From: an uncultured Blautia sp.
GTDB taxonomy: Bacteria > Bacillota > Clostridia > Lachnospirales > Lachnospiraceae
Direction of reading: 5' to 3'
DNA length: 64,000 nucleotides
Assembly: GCF_934371575.1 (NCBI RefSeq)
Contig: NZ_CAKRNY010000007.1
Location: forward strand, 1-64,000
Shown here: positions 44,908 through 56,275 of the stretch, one piece after another
Layout: every line of letters starts with the position of its first letter
Numbering within the stretch: the stretch's first letter is position 1
Notes under the pieces: model-generated
The model's input: only the letters and a program-made list of their open reading frames with translations
Databases searched by the model: none
Told to the model about the DNA's origin: nothing
Translations under genes and position numbers: made by a program

Positions 44908-46377
44908 CTAGTGCTTTGTCTTTTTCTTTCCGAAAATGATCCATCCTACCAGTCCCAGCACCATCAGGCTTACAACCATCCACACAGTCAGAACAACCGG
45001 TCCCTTCGGACTGAACATATCATAATACCCTTTCAGGTAAATTACAACTACTACAGCCGGAATTACATAAAGCATATATTTCTGTACATTTGCAGGAAAT
45101 TTCAAACCATATCCCGCATCTGCTTCGGCGATAAAATTCTTCCAGCCCCAGCCATATTTTGACACACAGAACATTACAAATACTACAGAGCCCAGAGGCA
45201 GAATGTTATTGGACACAATAAAGTCTTCCAGATCCATGATGTTGGTTCCTGCTCCGAGAGGCTGTATGCCTGACAAAATGTTGAATCCAAATACTGCCGG
45301 AAGAGAAAGGAGAATCATTGCCACCATATTTACTATAACGGCTTTTCCACGGCTCCAGCCTCTTCTGTCCATAGAATAGGATAAAATATTCTCAAAAACC
45401 GCGATTACAGTAGACAGGGAAGCAAAGGACATAAACAGGAAAAACAGTGCTCCCCATAATCTTCCACCTGTCATCTGGTTAAATACATTTGGCAAAGTAA
45501 TAAACACAAGTCCCGGACCAGCTCCTGGCTCCACACCAAATGCGAAGCATGCCGGAATGATGATCAGACCTGCCATCAGCGCAACAAAGGTATCCAGAAT
45601 GGTAATGTGCAGAGATTCTCCCAGAAGAGATCTGTCTTTTCCAAGATAACTTCCGAAAATAGTCATGGAGCCTGCACCGATACTTAATGTAAAAAATGCC
45701 TGTGACAGTGCCCCGAAGATCACATTTCCAATTCCAATCTCAGACATAGCAGCAAAATCCGGTACCAGGTAAAATTTCACGCCTTCCATTGCCCCGTTAA
45801 GCGTAAGGGAATGAACTGCCAGAATGACGATCAGTGCCAGAAGACAAAGCATCATCACCTTTGTAATCTTTTCCAGGCCACGCTGAACCCCTAAGGAACA
45901 CACTCCAAAGGATAAAACTACCACGATCACCATCCACAGTGTCATCGTGCCGGCAGAGCCCTGAAGCTCTGTAAAGTAGTCTGCAACCTGAACAGAATCT
46001 TTCCCGGCCAGCTTACCAGCTGCCATTGCGTAACAGTAATACAGCATCCATCCTGCAACCATAGTATAAAACATCATCAGTACGTAATTAGAAATCATAC
46101 TCATGTAGCTGAAATTATGGAAATTGGCACCCTTCGGCTCAAGATCATGGAATGCTCTTGCTGTACTTTTACGGCTTGCACGTCCTACTGCGAATTCACA
46201 TACCAGAACCGGAAGCCCAAGCAGTGCAAGAAATACCAGATAGATCAGAATAAATGCTGCGCCTCCATATTTACCTGCCATATATGGGAATTTCCATACA
46301 TTTCCCAGGCCAATTGCACACCCTGCGGAAACCAGGATAAATCCCATCCGCGAACCAAATGTTTCTCTTTCTTTCAA
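44908..46377 (-). CDS. Sodium:neurotransmitter symporter (NSS) family transporter
   Basis: A LeuT-fold Na+-coupled transporter of ~489 residues with about twelve hydrophobic segments, probably for an amino acid. The Na+/substrate region of helix 1 is clear: GFILVSAGCAIGLGNVWKFPYMAGKYGGAAFILIYL. Helix 6 has SQAFFTLSIGAGSMTIFGSYL and helix 8 FLFMSFASLSTVIAVFENIL. The TTG at 46377, directly after AAGGGGGA, is the better start; the ATG at 46422 has no ribosome-binding site. It stands upstream of the aminotransferase (35 bases), suggesting amino-acid uptake coupled to transamination. Confidence 0.9.
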   Translation of the reverse strand: MKERETFGSRMGFILVSAGCAIGLGNVWKFPYMAGKYGGAAFILIYLVFLALLGLPVLVCEFAVGRASRKSTARAFHDLEPKGANFHNFSYMSMISNYVLMMFYTMVAGWMLYYCYAMAAGKLAGKDSVQVADYFTELQGSAGTMTLWMVIVVVLSFGVCSLGVQRGLEKITKVMMLCLLALIVILAVHSLTLNGAMEGVKFYLVPDFAAMSEIGIGNVIFGALSQAFFTLSIGAGSMTIFGSYLGKDRSLLGESLHITILDTFVALMAGLIIIPACFAFGVEPGAGPGLVFITLPNVFNQMTGGRLWGALFFLFMSFASLSTVIAVFENILSYSMDRRGWSRGKAVIVNMVAMILLSLPAVFGFNILSGIQPLGAGTNIMDLEDFIVSNNILPLGSVVFVMFCVSKYGWGWKNFIAEADAGYGLKFPANVQKYMLYVIPAVVVVIYLKGYYDMFSPKGPVVLTVWMVVSLMVLGLVGWIIFGKKKTKH

Positions 46378-46639
46378 AACGTCCCCCTTATATTCTGTTT
46401 CATTTTTTCGGACAACAAACATAAAAAGGACCGGTTAAAGCCAGCCCTTTTCATTATTGTCCCGATATCTTATTGTAACGCGCCCACTCTATTATGTCAA
46501 CGCTTTTATGTGGTGGGAATTTGACGTTTTAAAGTCAAAAATAAATCATTTTATCATTTTTTTATAATTTTCTTCTTGCATTTTATATTGTATTATCATA
46601 CAATTGTATTACATTTAAATACGAAAAGGAGGTAAATAA

Positions 46640-46954
46640 ATGGCAAGTTCCCTTATCCAGATACGATTAGATGATGACTTGAAGACAGAAGCCACTGCTC
46701 TATATGAGGCCTTAGGAATTGATCTGCCTACAGCAGTACGAATGTTCATCAAGCGCTCCCTGATGGTAAAAGGAATCCCCTTTCCAATGACCTTAAATGA
46801 GCAGGAGTATAAAGCAGAAAGTGCAGTCCAGGCAATGCAAGAACTCAGCGATGCCGCTAAGCAAAATGGCACTGTAAATATGACATTGGATGAAATCAAT
46901 GCAGAAATAACGGCTGTCAGAAATACTACTTCGTCAGGAGGTGATAATTTATGA
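46640..46954 (+). CDS. RelB/DinJ-family antitoxin
   Basis: A 104-residue antitoxin. The N-terminal ribbon-helix-helix (SSLIQIRLDDDLKTEATALYEALGIDLPTAVRMFIKRSLMVKGIPF) is the RelB/DinJ signature and should bind the operon's operator. The C-terminal part is variable and should cover the toxin. An ideal AAAAGGAGG is eight bases before the ATG. Its stop overlaps the next gene by four bases (ATGA), typical of a toxin-antitoxin pair. Confidence 0.9.
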   Translation: MASSLIQIRLDDDLKTEATALYEALGIDLPTAVRMFIKRSLMVKGIPFPMTLNEQEYKAESAVQAMQELSDAAKQNGTVNMTLDEINAEITAVRNTTSSGGDNL

Positions 46955-47358
46955 CCTTCTTCGCAGTGATAGACACCAATGTTTTGGTGTCCGCACTCCT
47001 CCGCTTTGATTCGGTTCCTGGCACGATTATTACGGAATGCCTAACTGGAAAAATCATTCCACTTTTATCCGATACAATTCTTTCGGAATATCACGAAGTT
47101 CTTCTACGTCCCAAGTTTCAATTTTCCCACGAAGCCGTCAACACTATTCTCACCGGTATCATCCAAAGAGGTATTTTCATTGATCCCCTTCCAACCACTC
47201 AGATTTTCCCAGATCCCAAAGACGCTGTTTTCTATGAAGTTGTCATACAATCCAGAAGATATGCTCCCTCTTATCTTATTTCTGGAAATCTAAAACATTT
47301 TCCTTCCGAACCTTTCATCTTAAGTCCACATGAAATGCTGGATTTATTAAATCAATAA
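46951..47358 (+). CDS. PIN-domain toxin of a RelB/PIN toxin-antitoxin pair
   Basis: A 135-residue protein of the COG1569 PIN group, probable ribonuclease. Acidic site residues expected: D8 (FFAVIDTNVLVSALL), the SEYHEVLLRPKF glutamate, and the DPKDAVFYE cluster; the final SGNLKHFP motif replaces the more common GDKHF. Coupled by ATGA overlap to a RelB/DinJ antitoxin, whose usual partner is a RelE/YafQ toxin, so the pairing is non-standard. It ends before a strong terminator. Confidence 0.87.
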   Translation: MTFFAVIDTNVLVSALLRFDSVPGTIITECLTGKIIPLLSDTILSEYHEVLLRPKFQFSHEAVNTILTGIIQRGIFIDPLPTTQIFPDPKDAVFYEVVIQSRRYAPSYLISGNLKHFPSEPFILSPHEMLDLLNQ

Positions 47359-47380
47359 ATTTTTCCAGACTTTCATACAC

Positions 47381-47434
47381 AAAAAGGACAGTCTCACCCA
47401 ACACCATTCTCCAGGCAAAACTGTCCTTTTTTTC
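47381..47434. terminator. Bidirectional terminator, toxin gene / atp operon
   Basis: AAAAAGGACAGT pairs with ACTGTCCTTTTTTT around a ~28-base loop. T-runs on both strands fit the end of the toxin gene and of the atp operon. Confidence 0.85.
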
Positions 47435-47443
47435 CATCATTTC

Positions 47444-47845
47444 TTAATTTTTCACACTAAGTCTCACCAGTGCCCTCTGCAGCTTGGCTTCCACAATCTT
47501 GTATTCCTTATCAGAAAGTCCACCCTGGGCCAGTTTTTCCTGAGCACGCTCTTTGGCTTTTCCGGCACGATCGGCGTCGATTTCTTCCTGCCATTCCCAG
47601 GTGGTTGCAAGAAGACTGCAATGACCATCCATTACGGTAAGCATGCCGCCGATACAGGCTGCACTGCGACTGGTGCCATCCTCCAGTATCACATGGGCCT
47701 CACCCATTCCAAGAGCTGTACAGAAATTGCAGTGTCCTGCCAGGATTGCCAGATCACCGGTAATACTGCGGCACACAATACGCTGCACCTCTCCCTCAAA
47801 AAGCAGGCCGTCGGGGGTACCGATTCTAAGGGGAAATGTCCTCAT
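47444..47845 (-). CDS. atpC: F1 ATP synthase epsilon subunit
   Basis: A 133-residue subunit of the central stalk that inhibits ATP hydrolysis. The N-terminal beta-sandwich (PLRIGTPDGLLFEGEVQRIV, GDLAILAGHCNFCTALGMGEAHVI) is followed by the two-helix C-terminal domain (RAGKAKERAQEKLAQGGLSDKEYKIVEAKLQRALVRL). Last gene of the atp operon, 12 bases after atpD. Confidence 0.95.
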   Translation of the reverse strand: MRTFPLRIGTPDGLLFEGEVQRIVCRSITGDLAILAGHCNFCTALGMGEAHVILEDGTSRSAACIGGMLTVMDGHCSLLATTWEWQEEIDADRAGKAKERAQEKLAQGGLSDKEYKIVEAKLQRALVRLSVKN

Positions 47846-47857
47846 AGGCAGCCTCCT

Positions 47858-49261
<1,404 letters not shown>

Positions 49262-49377
49262 TTAGCAGTCTCCTTATATCGTGGAAGACAAGTACTAACC
49301 TCATCTTCCATAATTCTTACAAGTCCTCGAAAGGATTCCAGTCACTTCTTCCATTCTATAAATGAAGTTCCGTGTGC

Positions 49378-50232
49378 TTAAACTCCCTCCGCACCTCCAA
49401 CAATCTCTGTGATCTCCTGCGTGATGCTTGCCTGACGTGCCCGGTTGTAATGCAGATTCAGCTTCTCGATCATTTCCTCGGCATTATTGGTCGCAGCCTC
49501 CATGGCAGTACGTCTTGCAGCCAGCTCACTGGCAACACTCTCGCAAACCGCACCATAGATCAAACCGGCCAGATACTCCGGAACAATGGCATCAAATACT
49601 TCCGATGCATCCGGCTCATACAGAATCAGATTCCGGATGCTCTTTGTATCCTGTTCATCTGTCAGGTCCTTCAGCGGCAGCACCGGAATCGCCGATGGCT
49701 GCTGGGAAAGCATGGAAACAAACTTTGTATAACAAAGATCAATGTGTCCAAATTCTCCCTTCTTAAATTCCCCGCAGAGCAGATTCGCCATCTCAAAGCA
49801 GTCTGCAACAGAAACATCGGCAATTTCGCCAAAGCTTTCTGTAACACAGGCAAATCCATTTCGCTTCGAATACTCCACAGCCTTTTTCCCAATGGGAAGA
49901 ACCAGGAAATCCTGATTCACAGAGGCTGCTTCCAGACATTTAAACAAGTTGGTGTTATATCCGCCAGCCAGACCTCGGTCTCCGGCGATCAGCACATAAC
50001 AGCACTTCTCATTCCCGGATTCTCTGGCATATACAGAAGAAAAATCTGTATTCCCCTGGGCAATATCCACAAGGGTCTGATGCATGGTCTCAAAATAAGG
50101 CCGGCAGACTTCTGCCCTTTCTTTTGCTTTACGCAGTTTGGAGGATGCTACAAGTTCCATTGCCTTGGTAATCTGCATGGTGCTCTGCACACTTTTGATC
50201 CGCAGCTTTACCGCTTTCATGTTTGCAGCCAT
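49378..50232 (-). CDS. atpG: F1 ATP synthase gamma subunit
   Basis: A 284-residue rotor shaft. The N-terminal helix (AANMKAVKLRIKSVQSTMQITKAMELVASSKLRKAKERAE), the GDRGLAGGYNTNLFK strand and the C-terminal helix (ASELAARRTAMEAATNNAEEMIEKLNLHYNRARQASITQEITEIVGGAEG) are conserved. AGGAGG lies before the ATG. Follows atpA by 22 bases. Confidence 0.97.
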   Translation of the reverse strand: MAANMKAVKLRIKSVQSTMQITKAMELVASSKLRKAKERAEVCRPYFETMHQTLVDIAQGNTDFSSVYARESGNEKCCYVLIAGDRGLAGGYNTNLFKCLEAASVNQDFLVLPIGKKAVEYSKRNGFACVTESFGEIADVSVADCFEMANLLCGEFKKGEFGHIDLCYTKFVSMLSQQPSAIPVLPLKDLTDEQDTKSIRNLILYEPDASEVFDAIVPEYLAGLIYGAVCESVASELAARRTAMEAATNNAEEMIEKLNLHYNRARQASITQEITEIVGGAEGV

Positions 50233-50254
50233 AAAAAGTCCTCCTTGTCACAAT

Positions 50255-51784
50255 TTATTTCTCAGGTCTTGTATTTACAAAATTCTCAGTATACTGTTCC
50301 AATGCGCCCTTCAGCTTCTCCTCTGTCTCCGCAGATAATGCACCTGTGGAACGGATTTCCTGCATTGCAGCAGCACCCTGTGCATCACTGTCGATCCAGG
50401 TATAAAGACCAGCTTCATAGCTTCTTACATCCTCTGTAGCAACCCTGGAAAGAATTCCCTTGGTTACTGCATAAAGGATAGCCACCTGCTTCTCAACAGG
50501 AACCGGCGCATTCTGGTTCTGCTTCAGAACCTCCACAATACGGGCTCCCTGCTCCAGTCTGGCCTTGGTATCTGCATCCAGATCAGATCCAAACTGGGCA
50601 AAGCTCTGCAGCTCTCGATACTGGGAATAAATCAGCTTCAAAGTACCGGCAACCTTCTTCATTGCCTTGATCTGTGCATTTCCACCAACTCGTGATACGG
50701 AAATACCAGGGTTTACAGCCGGCATAACACCGGAATGGAACAGCTCTGTCTCCAGAAAGATCTGTCCGTCTGTGATGGAAATAACATTGGTCGGAATATA
50801 TGCGGAAACGTCTCCTGCCTGTGTCTCGATAATTGGAAGAGCAGTCAGGGAACCACCGCCGTGTGCCTCATCCAGTCTTGCGGCACGTTCCAGAAGTCTG
50901 GAATGAAGATAGAAAACATCTCCAGGATATGCTTCACGTCCCGGTGGACGACGGATCAGCAGGGAAAGTGCACGGTAAGCAACCGCATGCTTACTTAAAT
51001 CATCGTAAATGATAAGTACATCTTTTCCCTTATACATAAAATATTCACCCATTGCACATCCGGAATACGGTGCAATGTACTGCAGCGGGCTGGCTTCTGA
51101 AGCAGTAGCCGCTACAACGATGGTGTAATCCATAGCGCCATTTCTGGTAAGAGTTTCAACCAGTGAAGATACTGTGGAACGCTTCTGACCAATTGCAACA
51201 TAGATACAGATCACGTCCTTGCCCTTCTGGTTGATAATGGTATCTGCTGCCAGAGTGGTCTTACCAGTCTGGCGGTCACCAATGATCAGCTCACGCTGGC
51301 CTCTTCCAATGGGAACCATGGAGTCAATTGCCTTAATACCGGTCTGCAGAGGCTGGTTAACGCCCTGTCTCTCGCAGATACCTGGTGCCGGGCTCTCAAT
51401 CGCCCTGTATTCACTTGTCACTACAGGTCCTGCACCGTCAATAGGCTGTCCAAGGGCATTTACAACTCGCCCGATCATAGCCTCACCAACCGGAACGGAT
51501 ACTACCTTTCCGGTGCGCTTTACGGTCTGACCTTCGCCAATACCGGAATCATCACCAAATAAAACGATAGAAACACTGTTCTCTTCCAGGTTCTGTGCCA
51601 TTCCGAAGCTTCCGTCCTCAAACTCAAGAAGCTCTCCTGCCATACAGTTGATAAGACCGCTGGCTCTGGCAATACCATCACCAACCATAAGAACCGTACC
51701 GGTCTCATTCTGTTTGATGGCGTTATCGTAATATTTGATCTGACTGCGGATGACTTTTGAAATTTCTTCAGGTTTAAGCTGCAT
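50255..51784 (-). CDS. atpA: F1 ATP synthase alpha subunit
   Basis: A 509-residue nucleotide-binding regulatory subunit. N-terminal [19 protein letters not shown]-loop [63 protein letters not shown] and the [23 protein letters not shown] arginine-finger region. Length and motifs are normal. Between atpH (15 bases) and atpG. Confidence 0.98.
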   Translation of the reverse strand: MQLKPEEISKVIRSQIKYYDNAIKQNETGTVLMVGDGIARASGLINCMAGELLEFEDGSFGMAQNLEENSVSIVLFGDDSGIGEGQTVKRTGKVVSVPVGEAMIGRVVNALGQPIDGAGPVVTSEYRAIESPAPGICERQGVNQPLQTGIKAIDSMVPIGRGQRELIIGDRQTGKTTLAADTIINQKGKDVICIYVAIGQKRSTVSSLVETLTRNGAMDYTIVVAATASEASPLQYIAPYSGCAMGEYFMYKGKDVLIIYDDLSKHAVAYRALSLLIRRPPGREAYPGDVFYLHSRLLERAARLDEAHGGGSLTALPIIETQAGDVSAYIPTNVISITDGQIFLETELFHSGVMPAVNPGISVSRVGGNAQIKAMKKVAGTLKLIYSQYRELQSFAQFGSDLDADTKARLEQGARIVEVLKQNQNAPVPVEKQVAILYAVTKGILSRVATEDVRSYEAGLYTWIDSDAQGAAAMQEIRSTGALSAETEEKLKGALEQYTENFVNTRPEK

Positions 51785-51799
51785 TTTCTCTATCCATCC

Positions 51800-52339
51800 T
51801 TATACTATAAGCTCGTTTAATTTCCTGGAAAGACCATCCAGACGACTCTTTACAGTACCGTCCAGCTGTTTGCCCTCCAGTTCCACTTTAAGACCTGCAA
51901 GCACTGTAGGATCTGTCTTCTGGGTCAGGGTAACGGTCTTGCCGCTTATCCTCTCCAGCTTATCCTTAAGTGCTGCCATCTGCTCATCTGTCAGTGTAAC
52001 CGCACTGGTCACCACTGCAGTGGCAATGTTATGGTCCACATTGTACCGCCGTGTAAATTCCTCACAGCATCCGGAATACTCTCCCAGGATTCCGCGCTCA
52101 CACAGCAGCTTCAGAAAATTCACCAGATACCGTTCTGCTTCTGTTCCAAATGCAGTATCAAGAAGCTTTGTCCTCTCTTCCTTCGGAATAGAAGGCTCTG
52201 ACAACAATTTCACATAATCGGGATTCTCCCGGAAAAGCTGCCGGATAGTCTGCATCTGCTCCAGCACAGTGTCGGTAAGCTGTTCTTCAGCAGCAAGATC
52301 ATACATGCTGCCGCCATATAATCTGGCAATCTGCGTCAT
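51800..52339 (-). CDS. atpH: ATP synthase delta subunit
   Basis: A 179-residue stator subunit linking F1 to the b stalk. N-terminal helical domain (IARLYGGSMYDLAAEEQLTDTVLEQMQTI), central NFLKLLCERG and the C-terminal hinge LTQKTDPTVLAGLKVELEGKQLDGTVKSRLDGLSRKL. Its ATG overlaps the atpF stop by four bases. Confidence 0.94.
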   Translation of the reverse strand: MTQIARLYGGSMYDLAAEEQLTDTVLEQMQTIRQLFRENPDYVKLLSEPSIPKEERTKLLDTAFGTEAERYLVNFLKLLCERGILGEYSGCCEEFTRRYNVDHNIATAVVTSAVTLTDEQMAALKDKLERISGKTVTLTQKTDPTVLAGLKVELEGKQLDGTVKSRLDGLSRKLNELIV

Positions 52340-52839
52340 GATGCCTCACCTACATTCGAAATAAACTCGTCGATCAGTTTCGCGTGATCCTCTTCTTTGA
52401 TCTCACGCTCGATCACCTTGCCGGCAATCTCCATTGCCATGCCGCCGATCTCATTCTTCACCTCATTGACAGCCTTACGTTTCTCCTGGGCAATATCACT
52501 CTCTGCCTTTTCTTTCATAGCACGGGCTTCCTGTGCTGCACTCTTCAGGATTTCCTCACTCTGGAGGGAAGCTGTCCTCTGTGCCTCATTCACAATATCG
52601 CTGGCTTTCGCCTTAGCCTGCTGCATATTCTGCTCATACTCTGTCTTCATGGCAATTGCTTCTTCCTTCGCCTTTGTGGCATCCTGGATTTCGGCATCTG
52701 CCATAGCTCTTCTTTTCTGAAGCATCTCATTGACAGGCTTAAACAGAAATCTTTTTATCAGATACATCTGGAGAAAAAGATTGCAGATCTGTGCGATAAA
52801 CGTCCACGGCACAATTCCTACAAGTTCCTGTACCTGCAT
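52336..52839 (-). CDS. atpF: ATP synthase b subunit
   Basis: A 167-residue peripheral-stalk subunit: one N-terminal membrane segment (VPWTFIAQICNLFLQMYLIKRFLF) followed by a long Ala/Glu/Lys-rich coiled coil (KRRAMADAEIQDATKAKEEAIAMKTEYEQ...). Single b gene, so probably a homodimeric stalk. A 143-base gap to atpE contains no other gene. Confidence 0.95.
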   Translation of the reverse strand: MQVQELVGIVPWTFIAQICNLFLQMYLIKRFLFKPVNEMLQKRRAMADAEIQDATKAKEEAIAMKTEYEQNMQQAKAKASDIVNEAQRTASLQSEEILKSAAQEARAMKEKAESDIAQEKRKAVNEVKNEIGGMAMEIAGKVIEREIKEEDHAKLIDEFISNVGEAS

Positions 52840-52982
52840 GTTCTAACCTCCTGTTGTAACTGCCACCATTCATACCTTTCCAGTAACTTACCAGTATAAA
52901 AACAAGCTGCTTTGGTGCCGCCTCTATGGATCTTCCATAACCGCGGTCTGTGAATGGTAACCCCTGTGGTACTTATCCTTAA

Positions 52983-53276
<294 letters not shown>

Positions 53277-53309
53277 TTATTTGTGATTTCTTTTGCTTTA
53301 AATACGTAC

Positions 53310-54068
53310 CTACTCTTCCGCTGCATTCGCAATATACATTACAGTCAGCATACAGAAAATAAATGCCTGCATGATTCCGGAGAACCAGTCAAAATAAACT
53401 GACATAATTGCCGGAATACCAACATCCAGAAATGGGATCTTCGACAATACATCACCCACAATACCCGGGATCAATCCGAACAGCTTGGAACTTGCCAGCG
53501 CCAGCGCTGCATAGATCAAACCATTGATAACTACACCGGAAAGAATATTTCCAAAATGACGGCACGCCATACTGATCGGTGTGGCGATCTCAGAAAGAAT
53601 ATTAAATGGTGTCATAATAGGGATCGGAGTTGTAAATCCCTTCATATATCCGCCGAGACCATTTGTCTTAATCTTCTGCGCCGTGATCATAGTAAATACC
53701 ACAACCGCCCATGCAGCTTCTGTGGAAAGATCTGCTGTAGGGCTTCGCAATCCTACAAGACTGATCAGGTTGGATACCACACTGGTGGCAAAAAGCGCCG
53801 CCACAAAAGGAATCATATAGCTGAATTTCTCACCCATATTTCCAATGACGAACTTATTTGCTGTCTCCACCAGAAGTTCAGCCACAGCCTGTCTCCTGGA
53901 TATTTTCTCCACCTTCAGATCATGAGTCAGCCAGATACATAAGCCTGTGATCAACAGCATAACCAGCCAGCTTACAACCAGAGTCTCCGTAATCTGAAAT
54001 TTCCCCAGAATGGGAATCTCAAATGGAAACGTATAGAATATCCTGCCACCGGTTATTTCGATATCCAT
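53310..54068 (-). CDS. atpB: ATP synthase a subunit
   Basis: A 252-residue stator membrane subunit with ion half-channels. The essential arginine lies in ATPISMACRHFGNILSG, followed by the last membrane helices (MQAFIFCMLTVMYIANAAEE). The N-terminal region ITETLVVSWLVMLLITGLCIWLTHDL forms the first helix, and AELLVETANKFVIGNMG the amphipathic link. 48 bases before atpE. Confidence 0.95.
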   Translation of the reverse strand: MDIEITGGRIFYTFPFEIPILGKFQITETLVVSWLVMLLITGLCIWLTHDLKVEKISRRQAVAELLVETANKFVIGNMGEKFSYMIPFVAALFATSVVSNLISLVGLRSPTADLSTEAAWAVVVFTMITAQKIKTNGLGGYMKGFTTPIPIMTPFNILSEIATPISMACRHFGNILSGVVINGLIYAALALASSKLFGLIPGIVGDVLSKIPFLDVGIPAIMSVYFDWFSGIMQAFIFCMLTVMYIANAAEE

Positions 54069-54131
54069 GTACTCTCACCTCCTGTCATTATAAATTTGTA
54101 ACTGTTCAGTTACATGGATTTTTATATATCA

Positions 54132-54557
54132 TTATGCGGCCTTCCTTCCCCCAATAATTCCCACTGTCTTGATCACAATGTTTGGAAAAAGTAATGGTAA
54201 AATTCCGGCTACAAACTGAAAACAGGGAACCGCAATCGCCAGAACGCTCCAGATGAGCTGAAACATCATTCTCTGACTATAGCTGGCCTTCATCTTCGCC
54301 GCAGCCTGCTTATCGTCCTCCATGGAAACCACCTTCTGGACGGTCAGTCCCATAAGGAAAAAGTTCAGTACTGCCACCATCCCGCCAATAAATCCGGCGA
54401 GAAGTACTGTATAATCAAACGGAATCTGCTCCGGCACTGCCAGATGTCCGATTCCAAATACAGCCCACATCAAAACCACGCATACAAATGTACCAATAGC
54501 CACCTTCCTGGTCTCCTTCTTCACTGCCGGCTGCACATCTGCAAACATTCTGCTCAT
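54132..54557 (-). CDS. ATP synthase subunit I-like membrane protein
   Basis: A 141-residue protein with four hydrophobic segments, of the ATP synthase I/AtpI group: KETRKVAIGTFVCVVLMWAVFGIGHL, TVLLAGFIGGMVAVLNFFLMGLTVQKV and LPLLFPNIVIKTVG. Proteins of this group help assemble the c ring or import Mg2+; which holds here is unknown. It lies between the AtpZ-like gene and atpB. Confidence 0.85.
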   Translation of the reverse strand: MSRMFADVQPAVKKETRKVAIGTFVCVVLMWAVFGIGHLAVPEQIPFDYTVLLAGFIGGMVAVLNFFLMGLTVQKVVSMEDDKQAAAKMKASYSQRMMFQLIWSVLAIAVPCFQFVAGILPLLFPNIVIKTVGIIGGRKAA

Positions 54558-54570
54558 ACCAATCTCCCTT

Positions 54571-54834
54571 CTAATGATGTCGATTAAATGAAACTTTATT
54601 CTTCTTTTTTTCTTTTTTCTGATGACCGGTTACAGAAAGATAAAGCTTATAGGCTACTGTAAAGGAGCCTCCCAGTCCGAAAAAAAAGCCGGGGATAAAA
54701 ATCCATTCTCCTATCCCCAGATTGGTGCTTATCCACCAGCAGATCAGAAGACATAAAAGCAGAGGAGTAATAAAGGATAAGCTAAATTGACTAAGCAGCG
54801 TCATATTCTTGATTATTTCTCCCCATTTTTTCAT
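54571..54834 (-). CDS. AtpZ/AtpI-family protein, first gene of the atp operon
   Basis: An 87-residue protein with two hydrophobic segments (~14-34 and ~45-66) and a basic tail (HQKKEKKKNKVSFNRHH). It resembles AtpZ, which with AtpI helps assemble the rotor or carries divalent cations in other Firmicutes. Its ATG lies 37 bases after the predicted promoter -10 box. Confidence 0.85.
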   Translation of the reverse strand: MKKWGEIIKNMTLLSQFSLSFITPLLLCLLICWWISTNLGIGEWIFIPGFFFGLGGSFTVAYKLYLSVTGHQKKEKKKNKVSFNRHH

Positions 54835-54870
54835 AGATATCTCCTGTCATAAGTCTCATTTTATAGACAG

Positions 54871-54899
54871 ATTTTAACACAATTCAGTGTGGATGGCAA
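54871..54899 (-). promoter_or_regulatory. Sigma-A promoter of the atp operon
   Basis: The minus strand reads TTGCCA, a 17-base spacer and TAAAAT, a good sigma-A match ending 37 bases before the AtpZ-like start. The spacer 54900-55083 is otherwise AT-rich with no gene visible. Confidence 0.7.
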
Positions 54900-55083
54900 C
54901 TTTTTTTGTGCAAATCATTTAAAAACTGCCTTCAGTTTTATTGCATATCGTCAAATTTTTCACACTTCAAAAAGTAATTACATGCTAACAAATTTCTGTT
55001 ATTTTGTCGTTATACAATCGTTAAGCTTTGACTAAAATTCAGACATCCAGGATAGTATTGTCTAAAATATATCAGCTGATATG

Positions 55084-55150
55084 AAAAAAACTGCCTTGTA
55101 TCAGCATCTCCATTCTCTGGTGAATTCATGCTGTACAAAACAGTTTTTCT
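55084..55150 (-). terminator. Terminator of the sugar-binding lipoprotein gene
   Basis: AAAAACTGTTTTGTACAGCAT pairs imperfectly with ATGCTGATACAAGGCAGTTT across a loop and is followed by a T-run on the minus strand. Confidence 0.7.
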
Positions 55151-55174
55151 TTCGTAAATGATTATTAATAAAGA

Positions 55175-56275
55175 TCAGTTCGCATATAAATATGCACTGT
55201 ATGCCGGATCATCTATAACAGATGCATCAATCCATGCCGGATCGATTCTGACATCTCTGGTAATTTCCACTTTCTTCTTCGGTGCCGTAGCCATAAGTGC
55301 TGTCCAAAGTGTCTGATAGCCCATGGCATATGGCTGCTGGGATACCACTCCCACTTCCTTATTATTCCGGATAGCCTCCTGCTGCTTGGCTGTAGCATCA
55401 ACCCCTACCATCACAACAGGATCCTTTGTCTCATCCTTTTTCATATCCAGATAGAGATCTGAAACATCAGCATTGGTACAGAAAACACCTTCCAACTGCG
55501 GATTTTTGTCAAGAACCTCCTGCATGGCAGCTGTCATATCTTCCACCTGATCCTGATAAACAATATCAACTACTTCTATATCCGGATAATTGGCAATATA
55601 GCTGGTAAATCCCGCTACACGTTCCTGAATGCTCTGTGTCTTCTCCTGAGCGGAAAATACTGCAACCTTGCCCATTTTCCCAATGGCTACTGCAAGTCTG
55701 TATGCCGCGATCTCACCTACACGTGTATTATCTGTTCCACGAAACGCCCGGATCATCTTGCTGTCGCTGACACCGGAATCAAATGCCACCACCGGAATTC
55801 CGTTCTCTTTAGCTGCTTCAAGCTGCGCCTGAAGGGAATCCATATCACTGGCAGAAACGCACAGAACGTCCGGATTCTCTGCAATTACAGCATCCAGAGT
55901 ATTAACCTGGCTGGCCACGTCCTTCTCGTCACTGGCTCCCTCAAAGGTCATGGTTACCTTATCATCCTTCTCAAAGCCGTAAGCTTCATTTACATCTTCA
56001 ACAGCCTGCTCCATTCCCTGCTTCACCAGGCTCCAGAATTCACCGCTTACGCACTTGCTTACAACAGCCACGCGGGCACCAGCCTGAATCTTCACGGATG
56101 TATCAATCTCAGGAATAACAGGATCACTTTCTTCCTGGGCTTCCTCTGCAGATTCTGCTGTCTGCTCATCTGACACTAACGGTGCAATTACCTTCTCTAC
56201 TTCTTCCTTCTTACATCCTGTCAATGTACATAACATAGCCAGAAGAACTGCAGGTATCACTGCTGCTTTTTTCAT
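55175..56275 (-). CDS. Sugar-type ABC substrate-binding lipoprotein
   Basis: A ~366-residue periplasmic-binding-protein type I (ribose/galactose-binding class) lipoprotein. Lipobox TLTGC with lipidated C21; an acidic linker (~35-60) follows; then the two-lobe fold with VAVVSKCVSGEFWSLVKQGMEQAVEDV, DVLCVSASDMDSLQAQLEAAKENGIPVVAFDSGV, AIGKMGKVAVFSAQEKTQSIQERVAGFTSYI, GVFCTNADVSDLYLDM and VGVVSQQPYAMGYQTL. ATG 56275 has GAGGAGTG upstream. No permease or ATPase gene is nearby, so it must use distant partners or act as a sensor. Confidence 0.9.
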   Translation of the reverse strand: MKKAAVIPAVLLAMLCTLTGCKKEEVEKVIAPLVSDEQTAESAEEAQEESDPVIPEIDTSVKIQAGARVAVVSKCVSGEFWSLVKQGMEQAVEDVNEAYGFEKDDKVTMTFEGASDEKDVASQVNTLDAVIAENPDVLCVSASDMDSLQAQLEAAKENGIPVVAFDSGVSDSKMIRAFRGTDNTRVGEIAAYRLAVAIGKMGKVAVFSAQEKTQSIQERVAGFTSYIANYPDIEVVDIVYQDQVEDMTAAMQEVLDKNPQLEGVFCTNADVSDLYLDMKKDETKDPVVMVGVDATAKQQEAIRNNKEVGVVSQQPYAMGYQTLWTALMATAPKKKVEITRDVRIDPAWIDASVIDDPAYSAYLYAN

